64,000 nt of DNA, from assembly GCA_030653365.1 (NCBI GenBank), contig JAURZL010000018.1, positions 1-64,000 on the forward strand, given 5' to 3'. Made by a program: the position numbers and the translations under genes. Positions 45,544 to 55,135 of this stretch are shown here, one piece after another (positions within the stretch are counted from its first letter, which is position 1; every line of letters starts with the position of its first letter). This stretch comes from Anaerolineaceae bacterium (GTDB lineage: Bacteria > Chloroflexota > Anaerolineae > Anaerolineales > Anaerolineaceae). Below the pieces are notes generated by a model. The model ran no database searches, was not told where the DNA came from, and worked only from the letters and a program-made list of their open reading frames with translations.

Positions 45544-46566
45544 TCACAATAATCGAGGTTGTTGATTTTCTTCAGAATAATCCAATCCCAAATGTTCGTA
45601 GGCAATTCTTGTCGCCACCCTACCCTGGCTGGTTCGATCCAAAAAACCAAGTTGTAGTAAATACGGCTCAACCACATCCATGATCGTATCCGGTTCTTCA
45701 CTGATAGAAGCAGCAATGGTACTTAATCCTACTGGTCCACCACTATATTTTTCTATTATTGTCCGAAGGACGCGACGATCAATTTCGTCCAGACCAAGAG
45801 TGTCGACATTCAATAGTTCTAAAGCATCAATTGCAGTTTGATAAGAGACAACACCGTTTGACCTTACCTGGGTGAAATCTCGCACTCTTCTTAACAAACG
45901 AAGTGCAACCCTTGGCGTTCCGCGAGCTCTGCGAGCGATTTCTTTAATCCCTTCAATTTCAAAAGGAACAGACAACTTGGATGAGGCTCGTTCTACGATC
46001 TTCTCCATTGCATCCTGGTCGTAGTAATCTAAACGGTAAACAGCTCCGAATCTGGCTCGTAGTGGAGCGGTAACCAATGCCAGACGTGTGGTAGCGCCAA
46101 TTACTGTAAATCTGGGTAATTTCAACCGGATTGAGCGAGCACTGGGTCCTTTACCAATCACGATATCCAATGCAAAATCCTCCATCCCAGGATATAAGAT
46201 TTCCTCAATCGCTCTTCCTAATCTATGAATTTCATCGATAAATAAAATATCCCCAGCCCGAAGATTGGTAAGAATTGCTGCCAGGTCTCCGGCTTTTTCA
46301 ATTGCTGGCCCGGAAGTAATTCTAATATTTACACCCATCTCATTAGCTAGTACGTGTGATAAAGTTGTCTTTCCCAACCCTGGTGGACCATAAAACAGAA
46401 CATGGTCGAGGGACTCATTGCGTTGTTTAGCTGCATCGATTAAAATGGATAGGTTCTCTTTAACTTGATCCTGTCCGATTACTTCTTCTAAGGATGTCGG
46501 TCGTAGTGTCTGATCATATCGATCATCAGGTTTTGCATCAGGGCTAATCATTCTTTCTTCGCTCAT
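45544..46566 (-). CDS. ruvB: Holliday junction helicase subunit RuvB
   Basis: A 340-residue AAA+ motor. [19 protein letters not shown], Walker [12 protein letters not shown], Walker [11 protein letters not shown] and the arginine-finger region [32 protein letters not shown] are present; the C-terminal winged helix contains [16 protein letters not shown]. It works with RuvA and RuvC in branch migration; neither gene is in the window. Confidence 0.98.
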   Translation of the reverse strand: MSEERMISPDAKPDDRYDQTLRPTSLEEVIGQDQVKENLSILIDAAKQRNESLDHVLFYGPPGLGKTTLSHVLANEMGVNIRITSGPAIEKAGDLAAILTNLRAGDILFIDEIHRLGRAIEEILYPGMEDFALDIVIGKGPSARSIRLKLPRFTVIGATTRLALVTAPLRARFGAVYRLDYYDQDAMEKIVERASSKLSVPFEIEGIKEIARRARGTPRVALRLLRRVRDFTQVRSNGVVSYQTAIDALELLNVDTLGLDEIDRRVLRTIIEKYSGGPVGLSTIAASISEEPDTIMDVVEPYLLQLGFLDRTSQGRVATRIAYEHLGLDYSEENQQPRLL

Positions 46567-46600
46567 GTGTTCGATTATACCTTCAAACTTCCAATCAGAG

Positions 46601-47614
46601 ATGAAATTTTCAACGCCACATCATAAAAAAATATTTAAAAAGATAATAATTTTTTTCTTTCTTTTTATGGTATCCATAGGTTTGGGTTCCTGCTCAAATA
46701 AACCTGCTTTAGATAATCGAATTGGTTTCGGATTAGCTTCTAAGGCGGACGCTAATTTTTGGGCTGCAGAACTTGGTGCAGAATGGTATTTTGATTGGGG
46801 CACAAAAGAATTATCCAGATCATCAAAATTGGAATACTGGCAGACAATTCGTGTAAATCAGGATGGTTATTCTCCGTCAAAAGAAAAAATAATCGCAATA
46901 ACAAATAAGTACCGTGGATATACCTGGATTATTGGCAACGAACCGGATAATAAATATCAAGACAATACAACCCCTGAAAAATATGCTCAAATTTATCATG
47001 AATTATTTTATTTAATTAAAACAAATGATCCCTCAGCAAAAATCGCAATTGCTGGAGTAAGTCAACCAACACCTGCCAGATTAATTTATCTTGATACAGT
47101 TTTACAAACTTACAAAAACCTCTATGGCGAGGATATGCCAATCGATTGGTGGAATATTCATGCCTATGTTTTGCGTGAAGAAAAAGATTCATGGGGGGCT
47201 GATATCCCTGTTGGCGTCCAAATTGATCACGGACAACTATATGAAATTTCTCATCATGGGGATTTGGAAATTTTTCAAAATAATTTAATCAATTTTCGAA
47301 AATGGATGAAGGATAACGGTTACCAGCAAACACCTTTGGTGATTACAGAGTTTGGTATATTACTCCCTGGGGATTTTGGTTTTTCACCCGAGTTTATCGC
47401 CGATTATCTCTATAAATCTAGTGAATGGCTGATTAACTATCAAAATGAGGAGATTGGATATCCAGAAGACGAAAATAGGATTATTCAGAAATTTGCATGG
47501 TTCAGCTTAAGTGATCCTAATTTTCAAGATAGTAATCTGGCAAATCTCAATCAAAGCACATTAACACTAATTGGCGAATCATTCAGATTGTTTTCTTCGA
47601 TCAATAAAGACTGA
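46601..47614 (+). CDS. Secreted glycosidase-like lipoprotein (TIM-barrel, GH128/asl1-like)
   Basis: A 337-residue exported protein. The signal ends IGLGSCSN, a lipobox-type Cys. The mature part resembles the glycosyl-hydrolase catalytic core of the GH128/Asl1 type: [13 protein letters not shown] supplies a possible acid/base Glu, DWWNIHAYV, and [14 protein letters not shown] a possible nucleophile Glu. The substrate would be a beta-glucan if the assignment holds. An upstream in-frame ATG at 46565 would overlap ruvB divergently; the later ATG places the signal correctly. Assignment is moderate. Confidence 0.6.
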   Translation: MKFSTPHHKKIFKKIIIFFFLFMVSIGLGSCSNKPALDNRIGFGLASKADANFWAAELGAEWYFDWGTKELSRSSKLEYWQTIRVNQDGYSPSKEKIIAITNKYRGYTWIIGNEPDNKYQDNTTPEKYAQIYHELFYLIKTNDPSAKIAIAGVSQPTPARLIYLDTVLQTYKNLYGEDMPIDWWNIHAYVLREEKDSWGADIPVGVQIDHGQLYEISHHGDLEIFQNNLINFRKWMKDNGYQQTPLVITEFGILLPGDFGFSPEFIADYLYKSSEWLINYQNEEIGYPEDENRIIQKFAWFSLSDPNFQDSNLANLNQSTLTLIGESFRLFSSINKD

Positions 47615-47641
47615 GATAAAATACCATTATTGTCGATCACA

Positions 47642-47650
47642 TGCTATAAT
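47642..47650 (+). promoter_or_regulatory. Extended -10 promoter of upp
   Basis: TGCTATAAT (TGnTATAAT) at 47642-47650, 31 bp before the upp ATG. No matching -35 box at 17 bp. Confidence 0.55.
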
Positions 47651-47681
47651 GACCACGAAAATTTCAACAGGAGATATACAA

Positions 47682-48308
47682 ATGACCAATTTGATGATCT
47701 CGAAACATCCACTTTTAGCACACAAACTAACAAAATTGCGTAATGTAGAAACTGAACCAAAGAAATTCAGAGAGTTGGTTCGGGAAATGGCGGGTCTCTT
47801 AGCATATGAAGCTACTGCAGACCTGAAAATTGAACCTAAAGAAGTCCAAACCCCCCTTCGGTCAGCCCCAGGATTTGTTCTAAAAGAAAAAATTGGTTTA
47901 GTACCAATTTTAAGAGCCGGTCTTGGTATGGTTGAAGGTATATGGGAACTGATGCCTTCAGCGGAAGTCTGGCATATTGGTATCTATCGGGATGAAAAGA
48001 CATTAAAACCGGTAGAATATTACAATAAACTTCCAACTGAACCAACCGTGAGCGTCTGCCTTGTTCTTGATCCTATGTTAGCTACAGGTGGGTCTGCTGT
48101 GGCAACCATAGATGTGCTGAAAAGATGGGGTGTAAATCGAATCAAATTTGTTGGATTGATTGGTGCTCCTGAAGGAGTCCAAAATTTACAACAACACCAT
48201 CCAGATGTTCCCATCTATCTGGCAGCATTAGATGATCACCTTAATGAAGTTGGTTACATCGTCCCAGGTTTAGGTGATGCGGGAGATCGTCAATTCGGTA
48301 CTGGATAA
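47682..48308 (+). CDS. upp: Uracil phosphoribosyltransferase
   Basis: A 208-residue enzyme that makes UMP from uracil and PRPP (pyrimidine salvage). The N-terminal [14 protein letters not shown], the [15 protein letters not shown] block, the PRPP-binding [15 protein letters not shown] and the C-terminal [16 protein letters not shown] are diagnostic. The ATG at 47682 with CAGGAGA upstream gives the normal length; longer upstream in-frame starts would overlap the preceding gene. Confidence 0.97.
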   Translation: MTNLMISKHPLLAHKLTKLRNVETEPKKFRELVREMAGLLAYEATADLKIEPKEVQTPLRSAPGFVLKEKIGLVPILRAGLGMVEGIWELMPSAEVWHIGIYRDEKTLKPVEYYNKLPTEPTVSVCLVLDPMLATGGSAVATIDVLKRWGVNRIKFVGLIGAPEGVQNLQQHHPDVPIYLAALDDHLNEVGYIVPGLGDAGDRQFGTG

Positions 48309-48309
48309 G

Positions 48310-48336
48310 GAGCTGAGAAAACTCAGCTCTTTTTTT
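48310..48336 (+). terminator. Intrinsic terminator after upp
   Basis: GAGCTGAG and CTCAGCTC form an 8-bp stem with an AAAA loop, then seven T. It begins right after the upp stop. Confidence 0.92.
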
Positions 48337-48365
48337 AACGCCAATGAATAGAAATTAAGAACTGG

Positions 48366-49109
48366 TCAACTTACCGTTAAGCCTGTTATTTTTGAGATTA
48401 ATTGGCGGACAATCAAAGCCGGGAAAAAAATACTAAAATGAATAAGAATGGAAATTATTAAAATTAAGGATATTGATAACAGCCATTGATTTAAAAATGG
48501 AAAAATATTTTGAGCCATCCAATCTCCAAATCCGGAGATCAAAACCAACCCCATAATTGTTACAACAACAATCATTAGAAACTTCCAGGATTGACGATCA
48601 GACGCTGAAGGGAGCATTGTTGTACTCAATGCAAAAGCAAAGTAAAACCAGAGCCCAAAATCAGCAGCTTCAGGGATATTTTTTAGATTGTCTACTATAG
48701 CTTGAAAATCAGGTGTTTCAATAAAATTAACAAATCCTAATTTTGTCATTCCTATATACCCTAACAAAAACAACCCCACGATAAAAGGTGCCAGCCCGAT
48801 TAATGAATCTCTCAGAATGTCTGATTTGGTTGTTTCCACGTAACCCAATCTGATATTTCCTTTTTTATTAACCTGCGGAATGAGTGAAATTTTTCTGACA
48901 GGAACGCGCAAAATTATGGCCATGATTAAATGACTTACTTCATGAATAAAAACTCCTGGCAAAAGTAATAATGAAAATATTCCAATTGCCAGGTTAGGGT
49001 TTTTCGTGAGTAACATTAAAATGATTTGAATTTCTCTTTGTAAAAGCCGTTGAACAAGAGCCAGGATTAATAAACTTATTATAAAGAAAAGAAATCCATC
49101 AAATTTCAA
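48366..49109 (-). CDS. M50-like membrane metalloprotease
   Basis: A 247-residue polytopic protein with about six hydrophobic segments. HEVSH in LLPGVFIHEVSHLIMAIIL gives the HExxH zinc motif within a membrane helix, as in site-2-protease-like M50 peptidases. The later conserved ND/DG motif of classic S2P is not obvious, so it may be a divergent member. TTG start at 49109 with GAGAG upstream. It lies seven bases downstream of tpiA and is probably co-transcribed. Substrate unknown. Confidence 0.7.
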   Translation of the reverse strand: MKFDGFLFFIISLLILALVQRLLQREIQIILMLLTKNPNLAIGIFSLLLLPGVFIHEVSHLIMAIILRVPVRKISLIPQVNKKGNIRLGYVETTKSDILRDSLIGLAPFIVGLFLLGYIGMTKLGFVNFIETPDFQAIVDNLKNIPEAADFGLWFYFAFALSTTMLPSASDRQSWKFLMIVVVTIMGLVLISGFGDWMAQNIFPFLNQWLLSISLILIISILIHFSIFFPALIVRQLISKITGLTVS

Positions 49110-49116
49110 AAAACTC

Positions 49117-49872
49117 TCACTTTGCAGCTGCCTTTACAATATCAATAAAATCAGATTTCAATGATGCTCCCCCGACCAACGCTCCATCAATTTCAGACTG
49201 AGAGAAATAATCGTATGCATTTCCACCGTTAACAGAACCACCATACTGAACCCGTATCGATTGTGATAGTTCTAATCCAAATATCTTTTCTAAAGGTTTC
49301 CGGATTGCTTGGAGAATAATGTTATTGGCTGTTGTTGGATCACACGCCAATCCTGTTCCAATTGCCCAGATTGGTTCATAGGCTATGACAATATTTCCCG
49401 CTAAACTCTTTTCTATTTCCCGTAAACCAATTTCCATCTGATGAGTGATTACCTCAACAGTATTTCCCTTTTGATTCTCTTCCAAAGTTTCACCGACACA
49501 CATAATGGGTACAATGCCATGTTTCAAAGCAGTAGATAATCTTTTATTGACTGTAATATCAGTTTCTCCAAAAAAAGTTCTTCTCTCTGAATGCCCAATG
49601 ATTGCGTAATTTGCGAATTCTTTTACCATCAGCGGTGAGATCTCGCCTGTAAATGCACCATAATCTGCCCAATGAATATTTTGTACACCTACGCCAATAT
49701 GACTTTCTTTCAATAATGAAGAAACTTTACTCAAACATGTAAAAGGAACACAAAAAACACTTTCTACTGATGTAATTTTCTCCAGATCACCGGATAAAAC
49801 GTTCACCAGTTCTTCTGCTTCTGCGACGGTCTTATGCATTTTCCAGTTTCCAGCAACAATAGGTTTTCGCAT
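49117..49872 (-). CDS. tpiA: Triosephosphate isomerase
   Basis: A 251-residue TIM that interconverts dihydroxyacetone phosphate and glyceraldehyde-3-phosphate. PIVAGNWKMHKT holds the Asn/Lys pair; IGHSERRTFFGE holds the catalytic His; VIAYEPIWAIGTG holds the catalytic Glu. VQYGGSVNG and GALVGGASLK finish the barrel. GAGAGG precedes the ATG. eno lies at 41.4 kb, but the two glycolytic genes are not in one operon. Confidence 0.98.
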   Translation of the reverse strand: MRKPIVAGNWKMHKTVAEAEELVNVLSGDLEKITSVESVFCVPFTCLSKVSSLLKESHIGVGVQNIHWADYGAFTGEISPLMVKEFANYAIIGHSERRTFFGETDITVNKRLSTALKHGIVPIMCVGETLEENQKGNTVEVITHQMEIGLREIEKSLAGNIVIAYEPIWAIGTGLACDPTTANNIILQAIRKPLEKIFGLELSQSIRVQYGGSVNGGNAYDYFSQSEIDGALVGGASLKSDFIDIVKAAAK

Positions 49873-50004
49873 TTGTACATCCTCTCTAGAAATAATTAAT
49901 AAATGTATTTTACCGCAACCGACGTTCTTTCACGTCATTTTTTTCCATAGAAACACTACAATCTTAAAAAATGCGTAATAATAATTACAACCCATTTCCT
50001 TTTT

Positions 50005-50082
50005 ATCATAGCGGTCAGGGTGTTTTTGGCGGTAATACTCGCCAAAAACAAACGCCAACGCCAACGCCAAACAATTGAGATG
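50005..50082 (+). repeat. Dispersed palindromic repeat, copy 4, with hexamer expansion
   Basis: ATCATAGCGGTCAGGGTG, then TTTTTGGCGGTAATACTCGC and CAAAAACA, closing with CAATTGAGATG. The arms TTTTTGGCGG/GCCAAAAACA pair. Near the right end AACGCC is repeated three times in tandem. It lies between divergent tpiA and rnpB in the 265-bp gap. Confidence 0.75.
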
Positions 50083-50102
50083 CTACCACAACCAATTATT
50101 TG

Positions 50103-50131
50103 TTGACGATCTGTACAATAAAGGTTATGAT
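50103..50131 (+). promoter_or_regulatory. Promoter of rnpB
   Basis: TTGACG (50103-50108), 17 bases, TATGAT (50126-50131). The expected transcription start, seven bases on, coincides with the first base of helix P1. Confidence 0.85.
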
Positions 50132-50137
50132 ATTTTT

Positions 50138-50532
50138 ACCAGGTTGACCAGATGATCGCGGCATTTAAAGTGTCGAGGAAAGTCCGCACTCCAAAGAGCA
50201 AGAAGCCGGATAACACCCGGAGCGGGGATGCCTTTCAGGTAACCTGCTAGATTGGGCCACAGAAACAAACTGCCGTAAGGCGATGGTGAAAAGGTGGTGT
50301 AAGAGACCACCGGCGACTGTAGTAATACAGCGGCCAGGCAACCCTCTTCTGGAGCAAGGCCAAGCAGGAACGAAGCCATATAGCTGGAGATTGCTCGTCT
50401 CCGTTTAAGTTCCGGGTAGGCTGCAAGAATAGATTGGTAACAATCTATCTAGAGAGATGATCATCCTTCAAATTGACGTCCTTCATGGATACTCAATGGG
50501 AAGACAGAATGCGGCTTATCGGTTGACCTGGT
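50138..50532 (+). ncRNA. rnpB: RNase P RNA (catalytic component)
   Basis: About 395 nt. Helix P1 is formed by ACCAGGT at the 5' end and ACCTGGT at the 3' end. The universally conserved CR-I block GAGGAAAGTCCG is at 50175-50186 and the P4 partner ACAGAATGCGGCTTA at 50504-50518; together they build helix P4. The segment with GGTAACCTGC, GCCGTAAGGC and AGTAATACAGCGGCC fits the specificity domain. A T-run follows P1. It processes the 5' end of tRNA precursors with RnpA. Exact ends are estimated from P1. Confidence 0.95.
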
Positions 50533-50540
50533 TAATTTTT

Positions 50541-51407
50541 TTAATAAACTTCAGCAACGAATGACTGATCTGTAATTGGGGGTCTTACATACCCTTCTTC
50601 TTTTTGTCTGGGTGGCAATTCAATTGGATCAGGTGTAAGGTCTTGATAAGGGATAAGACTTAGCAGGTGATGAATGCAATTTAGTCTTGCTTTTTTCTTA
50701 TCATCAGCATTTACAACATACCAGGGAACTTGTTTGATATCTGTATGGGCGAACATCTGATCTTTGGCTTTAGAATACTCCACCCATTTTGATCGCGATT
50801 GTAAATCCATCGGACTCAACTTCCATCGTTTTGTAGGATTTTTGATCCGATCTTCAAATCGTTTTTCCTGTTCTTCATCGCTGACAGAAAACCAATATTT
50901 AATGATAAGAGTTCCTGACCTCACCAACATACGCTCAAATTCTGGAACTGATCTTAAAAATTCTCGGTATTCTTCCTCAGTACAAAATCCCATCACTTTT
51001 TCCACGCCAGCCCGGTTGTACCAGGAGCGGTCAAAAAGAACGATTTCACCAGCAGCAGGCAAATGGGCAACATATCTTTGAAAATACCACTGGGTTTTTT
51101 CCCGCTCTGTCGGTGCTGGAAGAGCGACTACACGAACATTTCGAGGGTTCAGACTTTCAGTAATTCTTTTAATTACACCACCCTTGCCCGCAGCATCACG
51201 ACCTTCAAAAATCACAACCACCTTAAGACCTTGGTCTTTTATCCATTCTTGTAACTTAACCAATTCAACCTGAAGGTTCCCTAATTCTTTTTCATAAACT
51301 TTCTTATCTAATTTTTGTTCATTTTTGTTATCTTTTTTATTTTCTTCAGGTTTTTGTTCAACATCATCATGTTTAATTGTTTTCTTATTTTTGCCTTTTT
51401 TTGCCAT
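50541..51407 (-). CDS. ppk2: Polyphosphate kinase 2 (PPK2) family protein
   Basis: A 288-residue PPK2 that uses polyphosphate to phosphorylate nucleotides (or the reverse). After a 40-residue Lys/Glu-rich N-terminal tail, the core shows Walker A FEGRDAAGKGGVIKRI, the lid-region RVVALPAPTEREKTQWYFQRY, Walker B VLFDRSWYNRAGVE and WKLSPMDLQSRSKWVEY. The single-domain form fits class I. It converges with rnpB. No ppk1 or ppx lies in the window. Confidence 0.93.
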   Translation of the reverse strand: MAKKGKNKKTIKHDDVEQKPEENKKDNKNEQKLDKKVYEKELGNLQVELVKLQEWIKDQGLKVVVIFEGRDAAGKGGVIKRITESLNPRNVRVVALPAPTEREKTQWYFQRYVAHLPAAGEIVLFDRSWYNRAGVEKVMGFCTEEEYREFLRSVPEFERMLVRSGTLIIKYWFSVSDEEQEKRFEDRIKNPTKRWKLSPMDLQSRSKWVEYSKAKDQMFAHTDIKQVPWYVVNADDKKKARLNCIHHLLSLIPYQDLTPDPIELPPRQKEEGYVRPPITDQSFVAEVY

Positions 51408-51557
51408 ATTTTCCTCGCCTTGATTGAGCCATTACTTTCCATCAATAATTTATTATACAGACAAGTAGGAGAAATTCACAAATCACCTCAAACCTTAATT
51501 AAGGTGCAGAATTAGTAATAGATTAAAAGAATAGAAAAATTTACTTCGTAATTGTAT

Positions 51558-52715
51558 TCAAAACGTCCATTTTAATTGATATATCGGAGACCTACCATTC
51601 ATCAGGATAAATTCTCCTACCTGGTGAATAGACAATCCTAATGTTTTTAAATCATCTTCTGATTGAATTTTCTTATGTTTTCGAAATTTGGAAATCAACT
51701 CTACACGTTTTGGTCCTATTCCTGGAATTCTTAGTAGTTCTTCCTTTGATGCACAATTTATTTCTATTGGATTATTTTTCAAATGAATATCCGCCCAATT
51801 TTTCTTTGGGTCTTTTTCCAGGTTTAGATGACCAATGGGATTAAACTCAAAATCCTCAAATGTGAATCCGTAATCGCGAAGCAGAAAAGAGGCCTGATAA
51901 AGCCGATTTCCACGGATAGGATTTTCTGCTGGTATATTTTCGAATGGAGTGTCTACCACAGGTGTAAATGTCATAAAATACACTCTTGCGACATTAAAAT
52001 TCTTGAAGAGATAATCACTTGTTTTTAATATTTCCAAATCACTTTCACCAGAAGGACCTACAACCAACTGAGTTGTCAAGGAGGGCCATTTTCTTTTCCA
52101 ATTTTGGTTGGGGGCTTTATTTTTTCTAATCACATCGACCCATTTCAATCTAGTAAATAATTCATCAGAAAAGTTTTTTTTGGGTGCTAATATATTAAGG
52201 CGCTCAGGATTTGGAGCTTCAAGGTTTATTGATACACGATCAGACCATTTCATTAAATTCTGTATTTGATCAAATTCTGCACCAGGCATTATTTTAAAAT
52301 GTAAATACCCGCCAAAATTCTTTTTCATTCGCAAAATTTCAGCAGTTTCGTTAATTTTGTCCTGAATTCGTACTCCCCCGCCTGCGATTCCAGAACTTAG
52401 AAACAAACCTTCAATAATTTTCTTCTGATATAAATCCAGAAATGTATTTGCCATTTCGTCTGGTGTAAAAGTTGCCCTTCGAAAATCACGGCCAGCACGA
52501 AATGAACAATATTTACAATTTTTTTCACAGACTGAGGTAATCAAACTTTTTAATAAGGGTATTGTTTTTCCGCCTGACATTTTTGCATAGGTTACCATCG
52601 GGAGCTTTTCAGTCGATGGTATAACCGGACAACTCTTAATTGCTGTTTCTAATTTTTCTCCCTCTTCTACATCCATATTTTCGGTCAACAAACTTAGTTT
52701 TTCAAAACGATTCAT
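51558..52715 (-). CDS. Radical SAM protein with C-terminal helix-hairpin-helix domain
   Basis: A 385-residue protein. The 4Fe-4S/SAM cysteines are CEKNCKYCSFR near residue 63, within SVCEKNC, and GLFLSSGIAGGG follows as a SAM-binding strand. The C-terminal region INCASKEELLRIPGIGPKRVELI is a DNA-binding type HhH. It resembles the putative DNA modification/repair radical SAM family (TIGR03916-like), which usually accompanies a uracil-DNA-glycosylase-related partner. A family 5 UDG lies 7 kb away, but adjacency is lacking. Function is unknown. Confidence 0.75.
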   Translation of the reverse strand: MNRFEKLSLLTENMDVEEGEKLETAIKSCPVIPSTEKLPMVTYAKMSGGKTIPLLKSLITSVCEKNCKYCSFRAGRDFRRATFTPDEMANTFLDLYQKKIIEGLFLSSGIAGGGVRIQDKINETAEILRMKKNFGGYLHFKIMPGAEFDQIQNLMKWSDRVSINLEAPNPERLNILAPKKNFSDELFTRLKWVDVIRKNKAPNQNWKRKWPSLTTQLVVGPSGESDLEILKTSDYLFKNFNVARVYFMTFTPVVDTPFENIPAENPIRGNRLYQASFLLRDYGFTFEDFEFNPIGHLNLEKDPKKNWADIHLKNNPIEINCASKEELLRIPGIGPKRVELISKFRKHKKIQSEDDLKTLGLSIHQVGEFILMNGRSPIYQLKWTF

Positions 52716-52817
52716 ATTACAATTATAGAACTAATGTTCTTTAATTGCAAGTCTAAATCTTGTGAACATCTCCAAATTGGTGTAAGATGAACAAAACAAA
52801 TCTTCAAGGAGTCTTAC

Positions 52818-53828
52818 ATGTCTAGTGGGATTTGCAAATTGTTATCCACTATACTTTTTTTATTAATTTTCTCAATTCCACATCAAAATATAAAAGCACA
52901 ATCTGCTGAATTTGATAATAATATCGGTTTTGTAGTTTATACACAAAACATTTACTATGGATTTAATGCTGGATCCTCGGAAAATGAATTGCGATTTCGA
53001 TATATGCAACAAAATAGACAAAATGCTTTGTTTATCGATTTATTTGAAGAAAATCAGTTTTTTACTATTGGTGCATACAACAATAAAGGTCTTTTTATCC
53101 TTTTATTCGATCATCCAGGCAGTGAAGGAAAAAATCGACTATCGCCTACAGAATTTGAAAACAAGTATAGAAAATTATTATTTGAATCTGCCAATGTACC
53201 TGATTTAAATTCAGATGAATTTTCACTGAATAGTTGGGTTATACCAAATTCAAACATGCTGATTGCGGATAAATTTGGTGAGACAATCATCATAAATTCG
53301 GATGAATTTGAATTTGAATTTGTTCAAAATGACCTGCCATATTTTGGGATTACTTACTTGTTTCCTTACGATCAATTTCATGATATACCAGATTCCCTTA
53401 GCCAGGAATCAAACCATTCCCAATTGATGTCTGATATTGATAAAACGGATGAAAATTTTTCTTTGGAAAGCGGGATGGAGATCCTTATGAAATTCCATCC
53501 AATTGAGGATACGAAAACTTCGGTCCTTATCTCTCCCTCTGAAAATCAGGTATTTGTTTCTATGGACAAAACTACTGGTGAAATCTGGAAATTTGACATA
53601 AATGGTGGAACTGTTGAAACAGAATCCGGATTTGAAAGAAACCATAAAGCAAATATTCCAAAATTAGGGATTACATCCTCAGATTTGATCATCTTAAATT
53701 TCAGTAATGAAAATTTAACAACTGGAATAATCAATATCGCGATTGCTATTCTCTTGATAATCCTAATCCCGATAATAATATTTTTACCAAAACTGGAAAA
53801 AGACTCCCAGGAAGTAGATAAACAATAA
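52818..53828 (+). CDS. Uncharacterised exported protein with C-terminal membrane anchor
   Basis: A 336-residue protein with a signal peptide (about 1-27, ending IKAQS) and a C-terminal transmembrane segment (about 304-326), so the body is displayed outside. GFVVYTQNIYYGFNAGS, NMLIADKFGETIIIN and KTSVLISPSENQVFVSMDKTTG give a faint resemblance to the linear-amide C-N hydrolase (choloylglycine hydrolase/acyl-ase) fold, but the N-terminal Cys nucleophile is absent. I therefore leave it without a function. AAGGAG precedes the ATG. A repeat element follows. Confidence 0.65.
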   Translation: MSSGICKLLSTILFLLIFSIPHQNIKAQSAEFDNNIGFVVYTQNIYYGFNAGSSENELRFRYMQQNRQNALFIDLFEENQFFTIGAYNNKGLFILLFDHPGSEGKNRLSPTEFENKYRKLLFESANVPDLNSDEFSLNSWVIPNSNMLIADKFGETIIINSDEFEFEFVQNDLPYFGITYLFPYDQFHDIPDSLSQESNHSQLMSDIDKTDENFSLESGMEILMKFHPIEDTKTSVLISPSENQVFVSMDKTTGEIWKFDINGGTVETESGFERNHKANIPKLGITSSDLIILNFSNENLTTGIINIAIAILLIILIPIIIFLPKLEKDSQEVDKQ

Positions 53829-53840
53829 TTTTTATTCAAA

Positions 53841-53910
53841 CACAATAAACCGGGGTTTGACGGGGGTTTTTGATGGATATCTTCACCAAAAACACCTTAA
53901 CTCGAAGATG
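53841..53910 (-). repeat. Dispersed palindromic repeat, copy 5 (inverted orientation)
   Basis: Read on the minus strand: CATCTTCGAGTTAAGGTG, TTTTTGGTGAAGATATCC, ATCAAAAACCCCCGTC, AAACCCCGGTTTATTG. This matches the family in reverse relative to the other copies. The right end lacks GAGATG. It lies between convergent genes at 53828 and 54039; the rest of that 210-bp gap shows no gene. Confidence 0.7.
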
Positions 53911-54038
53911 AAAAGATACAATTTTCTCTTTTATTTTCGATGGTGGTTATTAATTAAGGGTGATTTTTCCCCGTACCTTTAAGGTCAATAATCAAATCAT
54001 TGGCTGATTTATAGATTATGGAAAATTAAGAGTTTTAT

Positions 54039-54980
54039 TTAAACTACAACATCCTTGATAACCTGATTTTTCTTGATGTTTTTCCGAAATAAACGTCCAA
54101 CTGCTGAACTGATATGTGCTCCAAATAGTATTACATAACTTGAGAAATAGATCCACAACATTAGTGCTATGATTCTTCCTAATGATCCATAAATTAATTC
54201 GTACCTGACAAATTGACTATTCAGATACCAATTCATTACTAAAGTGATAAGTTCAGTAAGAATAATGGCAAATGTTGCTCCCCAAAATGCTTCCGAAGGT
54301 CTCACCATTGCTTTTGGAATCCACTGATACATTACCCAGAAAATCATGAATCGAAAGATTCTTGGAGCCAGGTAAGCGATTATTTCGTACAATGTCGTTT
54401 GAAAAACTGGTATTTGAAAATATGTCAATAAATTTTGGACCAATTCTACATCCAAAAGTGCTTTCATTCCCCACAATACCAGAATAAGGATAGACAGACC
54501 GATAATGATAATAATTCCGATTAATCGTCTTTCCAAAAAATTATGAGATCGTTCATCGGACCAGGCTCGATCAACATTTAAGGCAAAAATATTAAACATT
54601 GTAGTTGCTGACCAGACCAATCCAACAATAGCTATCCAACCAACCGCGCCGCGTCGTGTTAACACATTTTCAATATTATTGACAATTATGTCTGGACTGA
54701 TTGGAATTAAATCAAGAATAAATTGGTATACCTGATCCTGGACAAATTGTGATTTCAATACGAAGCTTGCAAATGAAATTATTACCAGGATAAGCGGAAA
54801 AAGCGAGAAAAATGTAAAATATGCCACGGAGGCAGCAGCCTCTGGTGCTCTTTCTTTAGCAAAGCTTTGTCCTGCTAATCGTAAAACATCCAATCCACCA
54901 TGTAATTGTTTGTTTAAAAAATTGTAAAAAGGTCGTACCGTATTTTTGGCCGAAAATTTATCAAATTTTTTCCAGAACAT
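54039..54980 (-). CDS. YihY/UPF0761 family inner-membrane protein
   Basis: A 313-residue polytopic protein with about six transmembrane segments. AAASVAYFTFFSLFPLILVIISF and AVGWIAIVGLVWSATTMF are the characteristic blocks of the YihY/BrkB family, as is LYGSLGRIIALMLWIYFSSYVILFGAHIS at the end. The family is widespread; the name virulence factor BrkB is historical. Function unknown, possibly transport. Single gene, no operon partner. Confidence 0.9.
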   Translation of the reverse strand: MFWKKFDKFSAKNTVRPFYNFLNKQLHGGLDVLRLAGQSFAKERAPEAAASVAYFTFFSLFPLILVIISFASFVLKSQFVQDQVYQFILDLIPISPDIIVNNIENVLTRRGAVGWIAIVGLVWSATTMFNIFALNVDRAWSDERSHNFLERRLIGIIIIIGLSILILVLWGMKALLDVELVQNLLTYFQIPVFQTTLYEIIAYLAPRIFRFMIFWVMYQWIPKAMVRPSEAFWGATFAIILTELITLVMNWYLNSQFVRYELIYGSLGRIIALMLWIYFSSYVILFGAHISSAVGRLFRKNIKKNQVIKDVVV

Positions 54981-55084
54981 AAAATCATTTTACCGTTAAG
55001 CAGAAAAAAACAATAATAAATTCAGATTAAACAGGTTGCCAAGTATCTCAAAATCATAATTAATTTATACCACAGGTGTTTTTC

Positions 55085-55113
55085 TTGACAGCTTATACTC
55101 AAAATACTATAAT
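55085..55113 (+). promoter_or_regulatory. Consensus promoter of tRNA-Gly
   Basis: TTGACA (55085-55090), 17 bases, TATAAT (55108-55113); perfect match. The tRNA begins 22 bp downstream. Confidence 0.92.
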
Positions 55114-55135
55114 CTTTTCCACTGGGCTTTATTAT

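Noticed and set aside
47571..47681. 37-codon extension of upp
   Set aside because: It overlaps the preceding gene and the extended -10 promoter; the family starts at the ATG at 47682.
50125..50379. 84-codon open frame on the minus strand
   Set aside because: It lies within the RNase P RNA gene, whose conserved blocks and promoter read on the plus strand.
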